Shown: positions 34,229 through 43,864, counted from the first letter of the stretch. The stretch: DNA of 64,000 bases from Acidobacteriota bacterium (GCA_027314025.1 DAHVCP010000028.1:56065-120064); one strand, 5' to 3'. Notes: generated by a model not told the origin, from the letters alone. Made by a program: numbers and translations.

Positions 34229-35399
34229 CCCTTCGCCTAACCCGGCCACGGTGCCGCCCGAAGAGTTGACCGCCGTGGCCATGTCCGGCGGGGTGGACAG
34301 CTCCACCGTGGCGGCGTTGCTTCACGCCGCGGGCCGGCCGATGGTCGGCCTGACCATGCAGCTGTGGAATCAGCGTCGGCTGGCGGGACGGCCGGGCATG
34401 CCTGAAACCAGCCACGGCCGCTGCTGTTCGCTGGACGACGTGCATGACGCGCGGCGGGTAGCGGAGCGGCTGGCGATTCCCTATTACGTCGTCAACTACG
34501 AGCAGCGCTTCGAGCGGGACGTGGTGCGCAATTTCGTGGAGCAATACCGGGCGGGGCGAACGCCGATTCCGTGCAGCCTGTGCAATACCAGCGTGAAGTT
34601 CGACGCCTTGGTGACCACGGCGCGGCAAATCGGCGCCGCGCGCGTCGCCACCGGGCATTACGCCCGCATCACCCCGGATCCGGAGCGGCCTGTTCGCCGC
34701 CAACTCCGCCGCGCCGCCGACCGGCAGAAAGACCAAAGCTATTTCCTCTGGGGGCTGACGCAGGAGCAGCTCGCCGCGGCGGAGTTTCCCCTGGGGGAGA
34801 TGAGCAAGGACGAGGTGCGGCGGCATGCCGCGGCCGCGGGGCTGGCCGTCGCCAGCAAGCCGGAGAGCTACGAAATCTGTTTCGTGCCGGGCAATGATTA
34901 CGGCGCGTTTCTCGCCGCCTATGCCGAGGAGCAAGCGCTCGACCTCGGCGGACCCGGCGCGATCGTCCACCGCAGCGGGCAGACGCTCGGACGCCATGCC
35001 GGCGTGCACCACTTCACGGTGGGGCAACGGAAAGGCTTGGGAGTGGCCACCGGCCAGCCGCTGTACGTGCTGAACGTGGACGCGCCGACGGCCACGGTCA
35101 CGGTCGGCGAAGAAGAGCAGCTCTACGCCCGGAGCCTGCGGGCGGAAGGCGCGCACTGGATTGCCGGCGCGCCGCCGGCCGCGCCGCTGCGCGTCCAGGC
35201 GCGGATTCGCCACCGCCATCAGCCCGCGGCAGCCTGGGTGGAAGCCCTGCCGAATGGGGAGTTGCGGGTGGAATTCGATGCGCCGCAGCGAGCGATCACG
35301 CCCGGGCAAGCCGTGGCCCTATACCAAGACGACCTGGTCCTGGGCGGCGGCTGGATCGCCTCGGTGGCGCCTGGCGGCGCGACCGTGGCGACGCGCTAG
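34221..35399 (+). CDS. mnmA: tRNA-uridine 2-sulfurtransferase
   Basis: 392 residues. It makes 2-thiouridine at the wobble position of Lys, Glu and Gln tRNAs. The ATP-pyrophosphatase P-loop is MSGGVDSS (21-28), the catalytic Cys121 is in PCSLCN and the second cysteine, Cys220, in YEICFVPGN. A KDQSYFLWGL segment and a C-terminal beta barrel complete it. The ATG overlaps the desulfurase stop, coupling sulfur donor and acceptor enzymes. Confidence 0.95.
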   Translation: MLNPSPNPATVPPEELTAVAMSGGVDSSTVAALLHAAGRPMVGLTMQLWNQRRLAGRPGMPETSHGRCCSLDDVHDARRVAERLAIPYYVVNYEQRFERDVVRNFVEQYRAGRTPIPCSLCNTSVKFDALVTTARQIGAARVATGHYARITPDPERPVRRQLRRAADRQKDQSYFLWGLTQEQLAAAEFPLGEMSKDEVRRHAAAAGLAVASKPESYEICFVPGNDYGAFLAAYAEEQALDLGGPGAIVHRSGQTLGRHAGVHHFTVGQRKGLGVATGQPLYVLNVDAPTATVTVGEEEQLYARSLRAEGAHWIAGAPPAAPLRVQARIRHRHQPAAAWVEALPNGELRVEFDAPQRAITPGQAVALYQDDLVLGGGWIASVAPGGATVATR

Positions 35400-35450
35400 G
35401 CACCGCTTCCCTGCCCGCTCGCTCCCGTCCGCCAGACCGGCCCAGAGGAA

Positions 35451-35969
35451 CTAGATGAACATCTCCTCGTCCTGCGGCTCAAGCACGGCGGGCGGCGACG
35501 CGCGGCGATGCAGAAAGAAGTCCAAGCCGGTGCGGACGCCGCGGATGACGGCGGCGGTATCCTTGATCGGCCGGATGATGGAGCGCTGCACCAGGGTTGC
35601 GGTTTCGTCCACGCGATCGAGCGTGGCCGAAAGGGTTTCGTCCACGCGGATGATTTGCAGCCGGGCGCGATCGGTCAGCTCCAGCAGCAGGCCATCGGCG
35701 CGCTGCATTTGGTCGCGCAACATGCCGCTGATCTCGACCATGTGCTGGCCGGCGATCTCCACCTTGGCGCGGCTGTCCCGCAACAAGGCTTCCGACTCCG
35801 CCAGCATGGGTGGCAGCCGGGTTTCCAGTTGCGTCAGCACCTTGTCGCCGCGTTGGGCCAGGCGGGAAACCGCGCGCGCCAGTCCCGCCAAAATGACCGC
35901 CTGCAACACGACCGCGGCCGCGGTCACGGCGATGAAGACGGTCAAGACCAACAACAGGGTGGGGTTCAT
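35451..35969 (-). CDS. DUF948-like membrane protein with coiled coil
   Basis: 172 residues. A single N-terminal transmembrane helix (about 4-31) is followed by a long amphipathic coiled-coil region with repeating RLPPMLAESEALLRDS- and LDRVDETATLVQ-like heptads. The arrangement resembles DUF948 proteins, which are often encoded beside YtxH proteins, as here (15 nt upstream). It ends with acidic DEEMFI. Role unknown, probably envelope-associated. Confidence 0.75.
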   Translation of the reverse strand: MNPTLLLVLTVFIAVTAAAVVLQAVILAGLARAVSRLAQRGDKVLTQLETRLPPMLAESEALLRDSRAKVEIAGQHMVEISGMLRDQMQRADGLLLELTDRARLQIIRVDETLSATLDRVDETATLVQRSIIRPIKDTAAVIRGVRTGLDFFLHRRASPPAVLEPQDEEMFI

Positions 35970-35984
35970 GCGCCGGTCCCCAAG

Positions 35985-36284
35985 TTACTCGCGTGGCGCG
36001 CCGGCGTCTCCGGCCGTTGATTCGCGGAACGCCTGGCGCCCGGCATCCACCGCGGCCTGAAATTGATCCACCTGGCGGGATACGACATCCCGCCCGCGAT
36101 CCATGTAATCCGAGGCTTGCTGGCGCCACTCCGCCGATTTGCGGGTCACCACGTCGCGGCTTTCACCCGCCTTGCGGCCCAGCAATTCCCGCGTCTCCTC
36201 GCCGGAACGGGGAGCGTACAACAAACCAAACGCCGCGCCCAACCCGAGCCCGGCGATGAACCAAAATCCCTTCGAATCCGCCAT
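35985..36284 (-). CDS. YtxH domain protein
   Basis: 99 residues. The N-terminal helix FWFIAGLGLGAAFGLLYAP followed by RSGEETRELL is the YtxH signature (Gly-rich membrane segment, APxSGEETR). The remainder is a charged helix. Such small proteins are linked to general stress in Firmicutes; the role elsewhere is unknown. GAGG lies 5 nt before the ATG. It lies between uvrC and the DUF948-like gene. Confidence 0.85.
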   Translation of the reverse strand: MADSKGFWFIAGLGLGAAFGLLYAPRSGEETRELLGRKAGESRDVVTRKSAEWRQQASDYMDRGRDVVSRQVDQFQAAVDAGRQAFRESTAGDAGAPRE

Positions 36285-36423
36285 AAGAACCTCGACTGCC
36301 CTCTCAATCGCGATGCTACCACGCCGGCCGCGGGCCGCGTAAGGTGTCCGCAACCTCCGGGGCAATAGACCGAGCACGAGCGGGCCATGCTCCGGCCGCG
36401 CGGCGGCGGGCGCCGCCCCGTGG

Positions 36424-38295
36424 CTACTCCGGCGGCGCCGCGCCGGACGGCGGGGCCAACACCGTGGCCAGGGCGGCCATTTGGCGCGCATTGAGCACTT
36501 CCGCCCATTCCTCCCGCGTCGCGTTGCGCACCCCCTGGACGCTGCCGAAGCGGCGGAGGAGCCGGCGCGCGGTCGCGGGGCCGATGCCGGCGGCGGCCAG
36601 CAGCGGAGTGCGGCGCAGGCGCTGGTGCCGCCGGCGGCGATGGAACTCCACCGCGAAGCGATGCGCCTCATCCCGAATGGTCTGCATGGCGCGCAGCACC
36701 GGGGAATGCGCCGGCAAGCGCAAGGGTTCGGCTTCGCGCCCCGCGACATAGAGCCATTCTTCCCGCTTGGCGATGGCCGCCACGGGCTGTTCCCCGGCGC
36801 CCAACTCCCGAAGCGCGCGCTGGGCGGCATGGAGCTGCCCCACGCCGCCGTCCACCAGCACCAGGCTGGGCCATGCCGCGCCCGCTTCTCCCGCCGCCGC
36901 CCGCCGGTAACGGCGGCGGACGACCTCCTCCATGGAGCGGAAATCGTCCACGCCGGCCACGCCGCGGATGATGTAATGCCGATAATCGGACTTCTTCATC
37001 CGCCCGTCTTCCCACACCACCATCGAGGCAACGGTATCGGCGCCTTGGAAATGGCTGATGTCGAAGCATTCGATCCGGCGGGCCGGTGCGGGTAGGCCGA
37101 ATGCCGCTTGCAGATCCGCGGCCAGCCGGCCGGCGGCGGCCGCGCCCAGCCGAAAGCGATTGGTGAAGGAGTGAACTGCGTTGCGCTGCGCCAGCTCCAG
37201 CAGCGCGCGCTGCGCGCCGCGCTGCGGCGTCAGCAACTCCACCTTGCCCCCGCGCTGGACGGCCAGGGCCGCCGCCAGCGCCGCGCGATCGGCGAAGTCC
37301 ATGGGCAGCAGCACACGGGCGGGAATGTAGGGCCGCTCCAGGTAGAGTTGCTTGACGAAGGCGGCGATCAACCCAGCGTCACTGCCATCGGCGCCGTCCT
37401 CCGCCGCCGCGGCGCTCCCATCGGCTGCTTCGGCGGCCGGCAAGTCCTCCCAAAAGAACTCCCTCCGATCCACGATCCGGCCGTGGCGAACGTGGAACAG
37501 ATTGATGGCGGCGCGCTCGCCCTCGCGGTGCAGGCCGATGACATCCGCGTCCTGGCCCTCGGCTTGATCCACCTTTTGCCGCTCCTGGGAGTCATTTAGG
37601 ACGGTGAGTAGGTCGCGGCAGGCGGCCGCCTCTTCAAAGCGCTCCGCCGCCGCCGCGGCGTCGCGCCGAAGCTCCAAACGGGCGCGAAGATCGGCGTGGC
37701 GGCCCGCTAAAAATAGACGGACGTTCTGGACCGCTTCCCCGTAGGCGGCGTCCGTGGTCAAGCCTTCGACGCAGGGTCCGAGACACCGGTGAATGTGGAA
37801 CTGCAAGCATGGGCGGGGATGGAAACGGGTCAGATCCACGCGGCAGGAGGGCACCAGAAAGTAGCGGTGGATGAACTTCACCATGCGGTGCGCCAAGGAA
37901 GCGGGAAAATACGGGCCAAAATATTCCGCCCCATCCTGGATCAGGCGCCGGGTCACGAATACGCGCGGCCAACGCTCCCGCGTCAGGCGGATATAGGGAT
38001 AGGTTTTGTCGTCCCGCAGCAGGACGTTGAACCGCGGTTGCAGCTGCTTGATGAGGCTGTTCTCCAGCGCCAGCGCTTCCGCCTCGGTATCCACCACGAC
38101 GGTGTCCAAGTCCACCGCCTCGCGGAGCAACGACCCGGTTTTGGCATCTTCGACGCGGCCGGCAAGGAAGTAGCTGCGGACCCGGGCGCGCAGGTTCTTG
38201 GCCTTGCCGACGTAGATCACCCGGCCATCGGCGCCCTTGAACTGGTAGACTCCCGGCGACGGCGGCAGCGAACGCGCCTTATTTACTAAATCCAC
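36424..38295 (-). CDS. uvrC: Excinuclease ABC subunit C
   Basis: 623 residues. The GIY-YIG nuclease (about 12-95, PGVYQFKGADGRVIYVGKA) makes the 3' incision; a Cys cluster (CLQFHIHRCLGPC), a UVR motif binding UvrB (about 200-235), the RNase H-like domain for the 5' incision (FDISHFQG, LVLVDGG) and C-terminal helix-hairpin-helix motifs follow. The start is GTG at 38295. It acts in nucleotide excision repair with UvrA and UvrB, which are not in the window. Confidence 0.96.
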   Translation of the reverse strand: MDLVNKARSLPPSPGVYQFKGADGRVIYVGKAKNLRARVRSYFLAGRVEDAKTGSLLREAVDLDTVVVDTEAEALALENSLIKQLQPRFNVLLRDDKTYPYIRLTRERWPRVFVTRRLIQDGAEYFGPYFPASLAHRMVKFIHRYFLVPSCRVDLTRFHPRPCLQFHIHRCLGPCVEGLTTDAAYGEAVQNVRLFLAGRHADLRARLELRRDAAAAAERFEEAAACRDLLTVLNDSQERQKVDQAEGQDADVIGLHREGERAAINLFHVRHGRIVDRREFFWEDLPAAEAADGSAAAAEDGADGSDAGLIAAFVKQLYLERPYIPARVLLPMDFADRAALAAALAVQRGGKVELLTPQRGAQRALLELAQRNAVHSFTNRFRLGAAAAGRLAADLQAAFGLPAPARRIECFDISHFQGADTVASMVVWEDGRMKKSDYRHYIIRGVAGVDDFRSMEEVVRRRYRRAAAGEAGAAWPSLVLVDGGVGQLHAAQRALRELGAGEQPVAAIAKREEWLYVAGREAEPLRLPAHSPVLRAMQTIRDEAHRFAVEFHRRRRHQRLRRTPLLAAAGIGPATARRLLRRFGSVQGVRNATREEWAEVLNARQMAALATVLAPPSGAAPPE

Positions 38296-38342
38296 AATAT
38301 CAACCCATTCACCGGTGCAAAATCGCGTGTACCGCTATGTAA

Positions 38343-38348
38343 ATTCTA
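38343..38348 (-). promoter_or_regulatory. -10 element TAGAAT for uvrC
   Basis: TAGAAT on the minus strand, about 48 nt before the uvrC GTG. The T-rich stretch about 17 bp upstream could act as a poor -35 or UP element. Confidence 0.4.
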
Positions 38349-38421
38349 CCAATCCGCTGCGGCGGCAAAAAAAATCCAGGCCCAAATCGGCGCCACGCCG
38401 CCGCCGCTATGACACTGAAAG

Positions 38422-38468
38422 CACGTACGCTTACGGCGTTCTCAGCCTGCGTTAGGCACCCGTACGTG
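38422..38468. other. Nested stem-loop in the uvrC/OmpA divergent region
   Basis: A perfect 8-bp inverted repeat CACGTACG (38422-38429) and CGTACGTG (38461-38468) encloses 31 nt, inside which GCCT-GCGTT-AGGC forms a second small hairpin. It could be a DNA operator or a structured leader of the OmpA-family mRNA. The surrounding 270 nt is less GC-rich than the genes. Confidence 0.45.
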
Positions 38469-38566
38469 GGGTAGTCGCTGGTGGCCATAGTCGTGCAAGC
38501 TAAAAGCAGGGCCGTCTGCATCCATGAGGAACGGGGACGGTTGTGGTTGTGGCAAGGAGAACAACG

Positions 38567-39292
38567 ATGAGACTGAAACGAGGTGGATTCCTATTTGCGC
38601 CGATTGCCGGGCTGGCCCTACTGGCCACGACCGGTTGCGCTACGAAGAGCTACGTGCGCAAGCAGACCGAACCGCTGGCCAACCAAGTCAATAACCTTGA
38701 CCGGCTGACCGCGAAGAATAGCAATGACGTGAAATCCTTGCGCGCAAGCACGCGCGAGGGCCTGAAAGAGGCGAATGCCTCCAGCAGCCAAGCCATGCAA
38801 ACCGCGCAGGCGGCGCAGCAGCAGGCGAGCACCGTGGGCGATCACTTGCAACAGACCTCGAATCGCGTCGAGGCGTTGGACCACACCGTCGCCAACTTGG
38901 ACAACTACAGCAAGGTGTCCGACACGGCGGTGCATTTCGGGTTCAATCGCTGGAGCTTGACGTCCGCGGCGAAATCCACTCTGGACGGCGTGGTTAGTGA
39001 GTTGGAGCAGGACCCGCACGCCATTTTGGAGGTCACCGGTTACACGGACAACATCGGGCCGGCGCAATACAATTATCAGCTCAGCCAGTGGCGCGCCGAT
39101 TCCGTGGTGCGTTATATCGAATCGCACGGCATCGCGCAACACCGCATCTTCCTGATCGGTTTGGGCAAGAATGACTTCGTGGCCAGCAACCGCACGCGGT
39201 CCGGGCGGGCGCAGAATCGCCGCGTTGACCTGACCATTCTGACCAACGCGCTGGGCCAATCCAGCAGCTCAGCGGCGACGCCGCAGTCCTAA
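38567..39292 (+). CDS. OmpA/Pal-family lipoprotein
   Basis: About 241 residues. A signal peptide ends in LLATTGC, with the cysteine as probable lipidation site although the lipobox is not perfect. A coiled-coil region (about 30-115), with heptads such as LTAKNSNDVKSL, is followed by the OmpA C-terminal peptidoglycan-binding domain (about 125-232) with VTGYTDNIG and LSQWRADSVVRYI. It should tether the outer membrane to peptidoglycan. ATG at 38567 follows AAGGAG with a 7-nt gap; a terminator is downstream. Confidence 0.88.
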   Translation: MRLKRGGFLFAPIAGLALLATTGCATKSYVRKQTEPLANQVNNLDRLTAKNSNDVKSLRASTREGLKEANASSSQAMQTAQAAQQQASTVGDHLQQTSNRVEALDHTVANLDNYSKVSDTAVHFGFNRWSLTSAAKSTLDGVVSELEQDPHAILEVTGYTDNIGPAQYNYQLSQWRADSVVRYIESHGIAQHRIFLIGLGKNDFVASNRTRSGRAQNRRVDLTILTNALGQSSSSAATPQS

Positions 39293-39314
39293 GGCGTCAG
39301 CCATTGCACGGGGC

Positions 39315-39353
39315 CGGGGTGCGGGGATTGCCCTCGCACCCCGTTTCCATTTT
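39315..39353 (+). terminator. Intrinsic terminator after the OmpA-family gene
   Basis: CGGGGTGCG and CGCACCCCG form a 9-bp perfect stem with an 11-nt loop, followed by a T-rich tail (TTTCCATTTT). Confidence 0.8.
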
Positions 39354-39447
39354 GCGGGACGGTGCGGCATCCACGCGCCGTGCATCCGCGTCCCCTGCCA
39401 AGGCGGCATCGCTTACGCACGGCTAGCGTCGCGGGGCCGGCAGCGCA

Positions 39448-39453
39448 TACTCT
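39448..39453 (+). promoter_or_regulatory. -10-like hexamer TACTCT before dnaG
   Basis: TACTCT ends 7 nt before the GTG at 39461; an overlapping TATATC is also present. No ribosome binding site, so dnaG may be leaderless. Confidence 0.45.
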
Positions 39454-39460
39454 ATATCCG

Positions 39461-41335
39461 GTGTCCGACTTTTCCGCTGACCTGAAGGCACGCGCCGATT
39501 TGGCCGCCATCGTCGGGGAGACGGTCGCCTTGCGGCAGGTAGGCGAACGCTGGCTCGGGCTGTGCCCGTTTCACGCGGAAAAGACCCCGTCCTTCCACGT
39601 CCACGCCACGCGGCAGTTTTACTACTGCTTTGGCTGCCAGGCGCATGGCGACGTCTATCAGTTCTTGATGGCCAGCCGCCAATTGAGCTTCCCGGAGGCG
39701 GTGGCGGCGCTGGCGGAGCGGCTGGGCGTTCCCTTGCCGCCGCGCTTCGGCCAGGGCGACGGGCCCGGCCAGGCGGAGCGGGCGCCGTTGGCCAAGCTGC
39801 ATACCGCCGCGGCGGAGTTTTTCGCCGCCCAGCTGGCGGCGCCGGCGGGCGCGGCGGCGCGGGAGTATTTGGCCGGCCGGGGCGTAACGAAAGCGGGTTG
39901 CGACCGGTTTCAACTCGGCTATGCGCCCGGCTCGGGGCGAGCGTTGTCGCTTTGGTTGCAACAGCGGGATACGCCGCCCGCCCTGGCGCTGCGCGCCGGG
40001 TTGTGCCAACCGCGGCGGCAAACCGGCGGCGCGGCGACCGAGACTCGGGACGACATCGGATGGGAGGAGTTGTACGACCGCTTTCGCGACCGCGTCATGT
40101 TTCCCATTGCGGACGAGCGGGGACAAGTGATCGCCTTCGGCGGCCGCCTGCTGGCGGAGGATCCGGCCCGGCCCGCGCCCAAGTACCTAAACTCTCCCGA
40201 GACGCCGATTTATACCAAGGGGAGGGTCCTTTACAACCTGGACCGTGCCCGGGAAGCGATCCGCCGCTTGGGATATTTCATTTTGGTCGAGGGCTACCTA
40301 GACTGCCTTTCCGTGTTCATGGCCGGGTTCGAAAACGTGGTGGCCAGTTGCGGCACGGCGTTGACTGGGGCCCAGGTGCACGGATTGTGCCGCTACGCGC
40401 GCAATGCGGTGGTCAACTTTGACCCCGACTCGGCGGGGGCCGCCGCGGCGGAAAAATCCATCGGTCTGCTCTTGGAGGAAGGCTGCAAGATCCGGGCAGT
40501 TACGCTGCCGGGGGGACTGGACCCCGACCAGTTCCTGCGGCAACACGGGGCGAGCGGCTATGCCGAGGCGCTCAAAACCAGCCCGGGGTATTTCCAGTAC
40601 CTGGCGGAACGGGCGCGGCGACGCTTCGACCTGCGGCGGGGAGAGGGCCGGGTAGCGGCACTCAACTTCTTGCTGCCCTATGTCGCCCGCGTGCAGGATG
40701 CCATTATTCGCGCCGAATTGACCGATGAACTGGCGCAGCAGCTTCAGCTCGAAAGCGCGGTGGAACGGCGCCAGCTGCGCCAAGCCGCGGCGCAGCGCCG
40801 GGCCACGCTGCCCAATCCCGGAACCGCAACGGCAGCCGGCGGCCCGGGATGGAGCGACCTGTTGCCGGCGGAACGGTTGCTTTTGCGGGCGCTGCTGGCG
40901 TGGGGCGAGGAGGAACGGGAGGAGCGCAACCAGCTGTTGAAGTCCCTCGCCGAAGAGGAATTGCTGGCAGGGTTGGCCGCAAACCCGCTGGTCGAATGTA
41001 TCGCCGCCCAACCCGCGCTGCCCCCGGACCTGGCGGCGCTGGCAGCCGCACTGCCGGGTAGTGAGCGGCAATTGCTGGCCGAGCTCAGCTTTACCCGTGA
41101 TGCGGGGAGCGGCGAGCCGCTGACCGCGGCGGCGGTGCATGGGGCGGTCCAGGCACTGCGGGAACGCCGCCTGCGGCGGCGGCGGCGGGAGCTCCAGCAA
41201 TTGCTGCACCAGCCCGAGGTGGCGCGGGATTCCGCGCGGGTGACGGGCATCTTGGGGGAACTCCAAACCTTGGATCGGGCGCTCAGCGACGCCACGCCGG
41301 CGGAGGCCCGGGCGACGGCGGCGGGAGGAACGTAA
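39461..41335 (+). CDS. dnaG: DNA primase
   Basis: 624 residues from the GTG. The N-terminal zinc finger has Cys35, His38, Cys56 and Cys59 (CPFH, CFGC). The RNA polymerase core contains FRDRVMFPI and the TOPRIM segment VEGYLDCLS with FDPDSAG. The C-terminal helical part would bind DnaB. It synthesises RNA primers for replication. GTG was chosen over upstream in-frame starts because similarity begins at DFSADLKARADL and a -10-like element lies just before it. rpoD follows, a widespread dnaG-rpoD arrangement. Confidence 0.95.
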   Translation: MSDFSADLKARADLAAIVGETVALRQVGERWLGLCPFHAEKTPSFHVHATRQFYYCFGCQAHGDVYQFLMASRQLSFPEAVAALAERLGVPLPPRFGQGDGPGQAERAPLAKLHTAAAEFFAAQLAAPAGAAAREYLAGRGVTKAGCDRFQLGYAPGSGRALSLWLQQRDTPPALALRAGLCQPRRQTGGAATETRDDIGWEELYDRFRDRVMFPIADERGQVIAFGGRLLAEDPARPAPKYLNSPETPIYTKGRVLYNLDRAREAIRRLGYFILVEGYLDCLSVFMAGFENVVASCGTALTGAQVHGLCRYARNAVVNFDPDSAGAAAAEKSIGLLLEEGCKIRAVTLPGGLDPDQFLRQHGASGYAEALKTSPGYFQYLAERARRRFDLRRGEGRVAALNFLLPYVARVQDAIIRAELTDELAQQLQLESAVERRQLRQAAAQRRATLPNPGTATAAGGPGWSDLLPAERLLLRALLAWGEEEREERNQLLKSLAEEELLAGLAANPLVECIAAQPALPPDLAALAAALPGSERQLLAELSFTRDAGSGEPLTAAAVHGAVQALRERRLRRRRRELQQLLHQPEVARDSARVTGILGELQTLDRALSDATPAEARATAAGGT

Positions 41336-41470
41336 AATACGGAAACGGTGGTGGTTTTTTGCCGCGGAAACGCCCCGAAGGCAGAAACTTCCGGCCCGGG
41401 AACGCCATCTAAACGGGTGTGGCCCGACGACCGGGATCACGAGAACTATCACCAAAATACGGGTTTGGCG

Positions 41471-41476
41471 TATAAT
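41471..41476 (+). promoter_or_regulatory. -10 hexamer TATAAT for rpoD
   Basis: A perfect TATAAT about 80 nt upstream of the rpoD TTG in the dnaG-rpoD gap. No clear -35; the upstream part is AC-rich. It would allow rpoD expression independent of dnaG. Confidence 0.55.
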
Positions 41477-41556
41477 GTCTTGATTTTCGGCTGAAAGTCT
41501 GATCTCAGCCGCGCGCCCCTTTCTCCGCCGTTGGGTAGTTCGCCTAAGGAGCCATC

Positions 41557-43203
41557 TTGCCAATTGATGACCGATTCGATGAAATTACCAAGCTGATCAG
41601 CGTCGGCAAGGAGAAGGGGTACTTCTCGGAAGAAGAAGAAGACACCGACCTGCCCGCCGGCGATGACGGGGAAGATCTGGGGGAGCTGATCGCGACGCGC
41701 TTCGACCGCCGCCGGCGCGAGGACGAGCATGAGCGCGACGACGACGACCTGGACCTGACCCCGGGCGCGCTGGAAAAGACCAACGATCCGGTGCGCATGT
41801 ACCTGCGGGAGATGGGCACCGTCCCGCTGCTGACGCGCGAGGGCGAAGTGGAGATCGCCAAGCGCATCGAGCGCGGGCAGGTGCGCGTGCTCAAAGCCCT
41901 GTCGCGCTCGCCGCTGATTATCCGCGAGCTGCTCAGCGCCGGCGAGGCGCTGCGCACCGGGCAGAAGGGTGTGAAGGAAGTGGTGGTGGTGGACGTCGAG
42001 GAAGACGAGATTTCCGAAGAGGTCTTCCGCCGCAAGCTCGGCGAACTGCTACAGCAGCTGCTGGAATTGGCCGGTCACTATAAGAAACTGCTGCAACTGC
42101 GCGAGAAGCTGGCCGATGTTTCCCGCGCCAAGGAACCGCGCAAGCACCGCAAGTGCCGCTATCAGGTGGCGCGGGAGCAGGTGCGCATTTCCCGCCTCAT
42201 CCGCGGCTTGCGCTTCACCCCCGCGTATCGCAAGCACCTGATTGACCACTTGGGCCATGCGGTGGAAGCGCTCCGCCCGATGGAGTCGCACGTGGTGCGG
42301 CTGGAGCGCAAGCTGGAAGGCACGCGCGGAGCGGAGGCGCAAAAGGAGCTGCGCCGGGATCTGCGCCACGCCAAGGACGAGATCGCGGTGCATGAGCTGG
42401 AGTGCGGCGCCACGGCGGCCGAACTCAAGCGCACCCGGACCGTCATCCTGACCGGCGACCATGCGGCGGAGAGCGCCAAGCGGGAGCTGATCGAGGCCAA
42501 CCTGCGCCTGGTGGTCTCGATCGCCAAAAAGTACACCAACCGCGGGTTGCAGTTCCTGGATTTGATTCAGGAAGGCAACATCGGCTTGATGAAGGCGGTG
42601 GACAAGTTCGAATACCGCCGCGGCTACAAGTTCTCGACCTATGCCACCTGGTGGATCCGGCAAGCGATTACGCGCGCCATCGCCGACCAGGCGCGGACCA
42701 TCCGCATCCCGGTGCATATGATCGAAACGATCAACAAGCTGATCCGGACCTCGCGGCAACTGGTGCAGGAACTGGGGCGCGAGCCCACCAGCGAGGAGAT
42801 CGGGAAGCGAATGGACATCCCGGTGGCGAAAGTGCGGAAGGTGCTGAAGATCGCCCAGGAGCCGATCTCGCTGGAGACGCCGATTGGCGAAGAGGAAGAC
42901 TCGCATTTGGGCGACTTCATCGAGGATCGGGCGGTCATCTCTCCCTCCGACGCGGTCATCAACATCAACCTGAAGGAGCAGACCTCGCAGGTGCTGAAGA
43001 CGCTGACGCCGCGGGAGGAGAAGGTGATCAAGATGCGCTTCGGCCTGGACGACGGCAGCGAGCACACGCTGGAAGAAGTCGGCCAGTCGTTCGCGGTCAC
43101 GCGGGAGCGAATCCGCCAGATCGAAGCCAAGGCGCTGCGCAAACTGCGCCACCCCTCGCGCAGCCGCCGGTTGCGGGCCTTCGTGGAAGGCGTCGCGGAA
43201 TAA
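41557..43203 (+). CDS. rpoD: RNA polymerase primary sigma factor RpoD
   Basis: 548 residues. A short acidic region 1.1 ([20 protein letters not shown]) is followed by region 1.2 ([11 protein letters not shown]), a charged non-conserved region of about 200 residues, region 2 ([18 protein letters not shown] and [16 protein letters not shown]), region 3 and region 4 ([28 protein letters not shown]). The TTG start is supported by TAAGGAG with a 5-nt gap. It directs RNA polymerase to TTGACA/TATAAT promoters such as those seen in this window. Confidence 0.97.
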   Translation: MPIDDRFDEITKLISVGKEKGYFSEEEEDTDLPAGDDGEDLGELIATRFDRRRREDEHERDDDDLDLTPGALEKTNDPVRMYLREMGTVPLLTREGEVEIAKRIERGQVRVLKALSRSPLIIRELLSAGEALRTGQKGVKEVVVVDVEEDEISEEVFRRKLGELLQQLLELAGHYKKLLQLREKLADVSRAKEPRKHRKCRYQVAREQVRISRLIRGLRFTPAYRKHLIDHLGHAVEALRPMESHVVRLERKLEGTRGAEAQKELRRDLRHAKDEIAVHELECGATAAELKRTRTVILTGDHAAESAKRELIEANLRLVVSIAKKYTNRGLQFLDLIQEGNIGLMKAVDKFEYRRGYKFSTYATWWIRQAITRAIADQARTIRIPVHMIETINKLIRTSRQLVQELGREPTSEEIGKRMDIPVAKVRKVLKIAQEPISLETPIGEEEDSHLGDFIEDRAVISPSDAVININLKEQTSQVLKTLTPREEKVIKMRFGLDDGSEHTLEEVGQSFAVTRERIRQIEAKALRKLRHPSRSRRLRAFVEGVAE

Positions 43204-43210
43204 CCCGCGG

Positions 43211-43864
43211 CTAGCGGCGGCGGGGCGCCGGCACGGTACGCCGCGGCGCGGCGGCGAAGCGGGCGTAGTAGACCTTGCGGCCGTAGACGCGCCAGTGCTG
43301 GTGACCTGGGATGCGAATGACCACGCGGTGGCGAACCGGCGTTTTTCCGGGAGCGAAGCCGCGCGGCGTGAAGGCCAGCTCACAGTGCTCGGCGGTTTGC
43401 GCGGCAATGCCGTTCATGAAATGAGCCGGATCGTTGGTGTCGGTGATTGCGGCGCCGCCGGTGGAGGCGGCGAGTTCGCCCATCGCCACGGTTTGGCTTT
43501 CGTTTGCGGCATTCCCTACGTCTGGTTCCACTGGCGCGCCGCGCTCCACCCCGTAAACGGGCCCGCGGAGGGCGGTGGCCAGGGAGGCGAGGTCAGGGCG
43601 GATGCTCAGGCCGGCGACGTCCACCGGATAGAAGGAAACCGTGGCGCGGTTGGCCTCCCGAATCAATGCCCGAAAGATAAACTTGAGGTCGTTTCGTTCA
43701 TAGAGCCGCTCAGTGAACAGCACGACAGCCTTGCGCCCTTGGAACCGCGCCAGCATCGCGACCAGACGGCGCAGGTCGCCCAATTGGCTGCGAGTCCGCT
43801 GCGTGCCGGAACAGGCGCGGCCTGACTCGGCGGGAATGTTACTACCGGCAGTTGCGCGGGTCAA
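43211..43864 (-). pseudogene. Truncated VWFA-related (acidobacterial) protein
   Basis: The 217-residue frame matches the C-terminal half of the VWFA-related acidobacterial family: ALARFQGRKAVVLFTE-like strand, RALIREANRATVSFYPVD, GGAAITDTNDP and a C-terminal beta strand [14 protein letters not shown]. The N-terminal half, which normally contains the signal peptide and MIDAS DxSxS motif, is missing; upstream in frame is a stop (TAA) after a few codons, and only 54 nt separate it from the ALDH gene. It therefore looks like a 5'-truncated remnant. A functional short form from the TTG at 43864 cannot be excluded. Confidence 0.6.

Noticed and set aside
38309..38521. 70-codon minus-strand frame in the uvrC/OmpA divergent region
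   Set aside because: No ribosome binding site, no known domain, and it crosses the stem-loop and the uvrC promoter.
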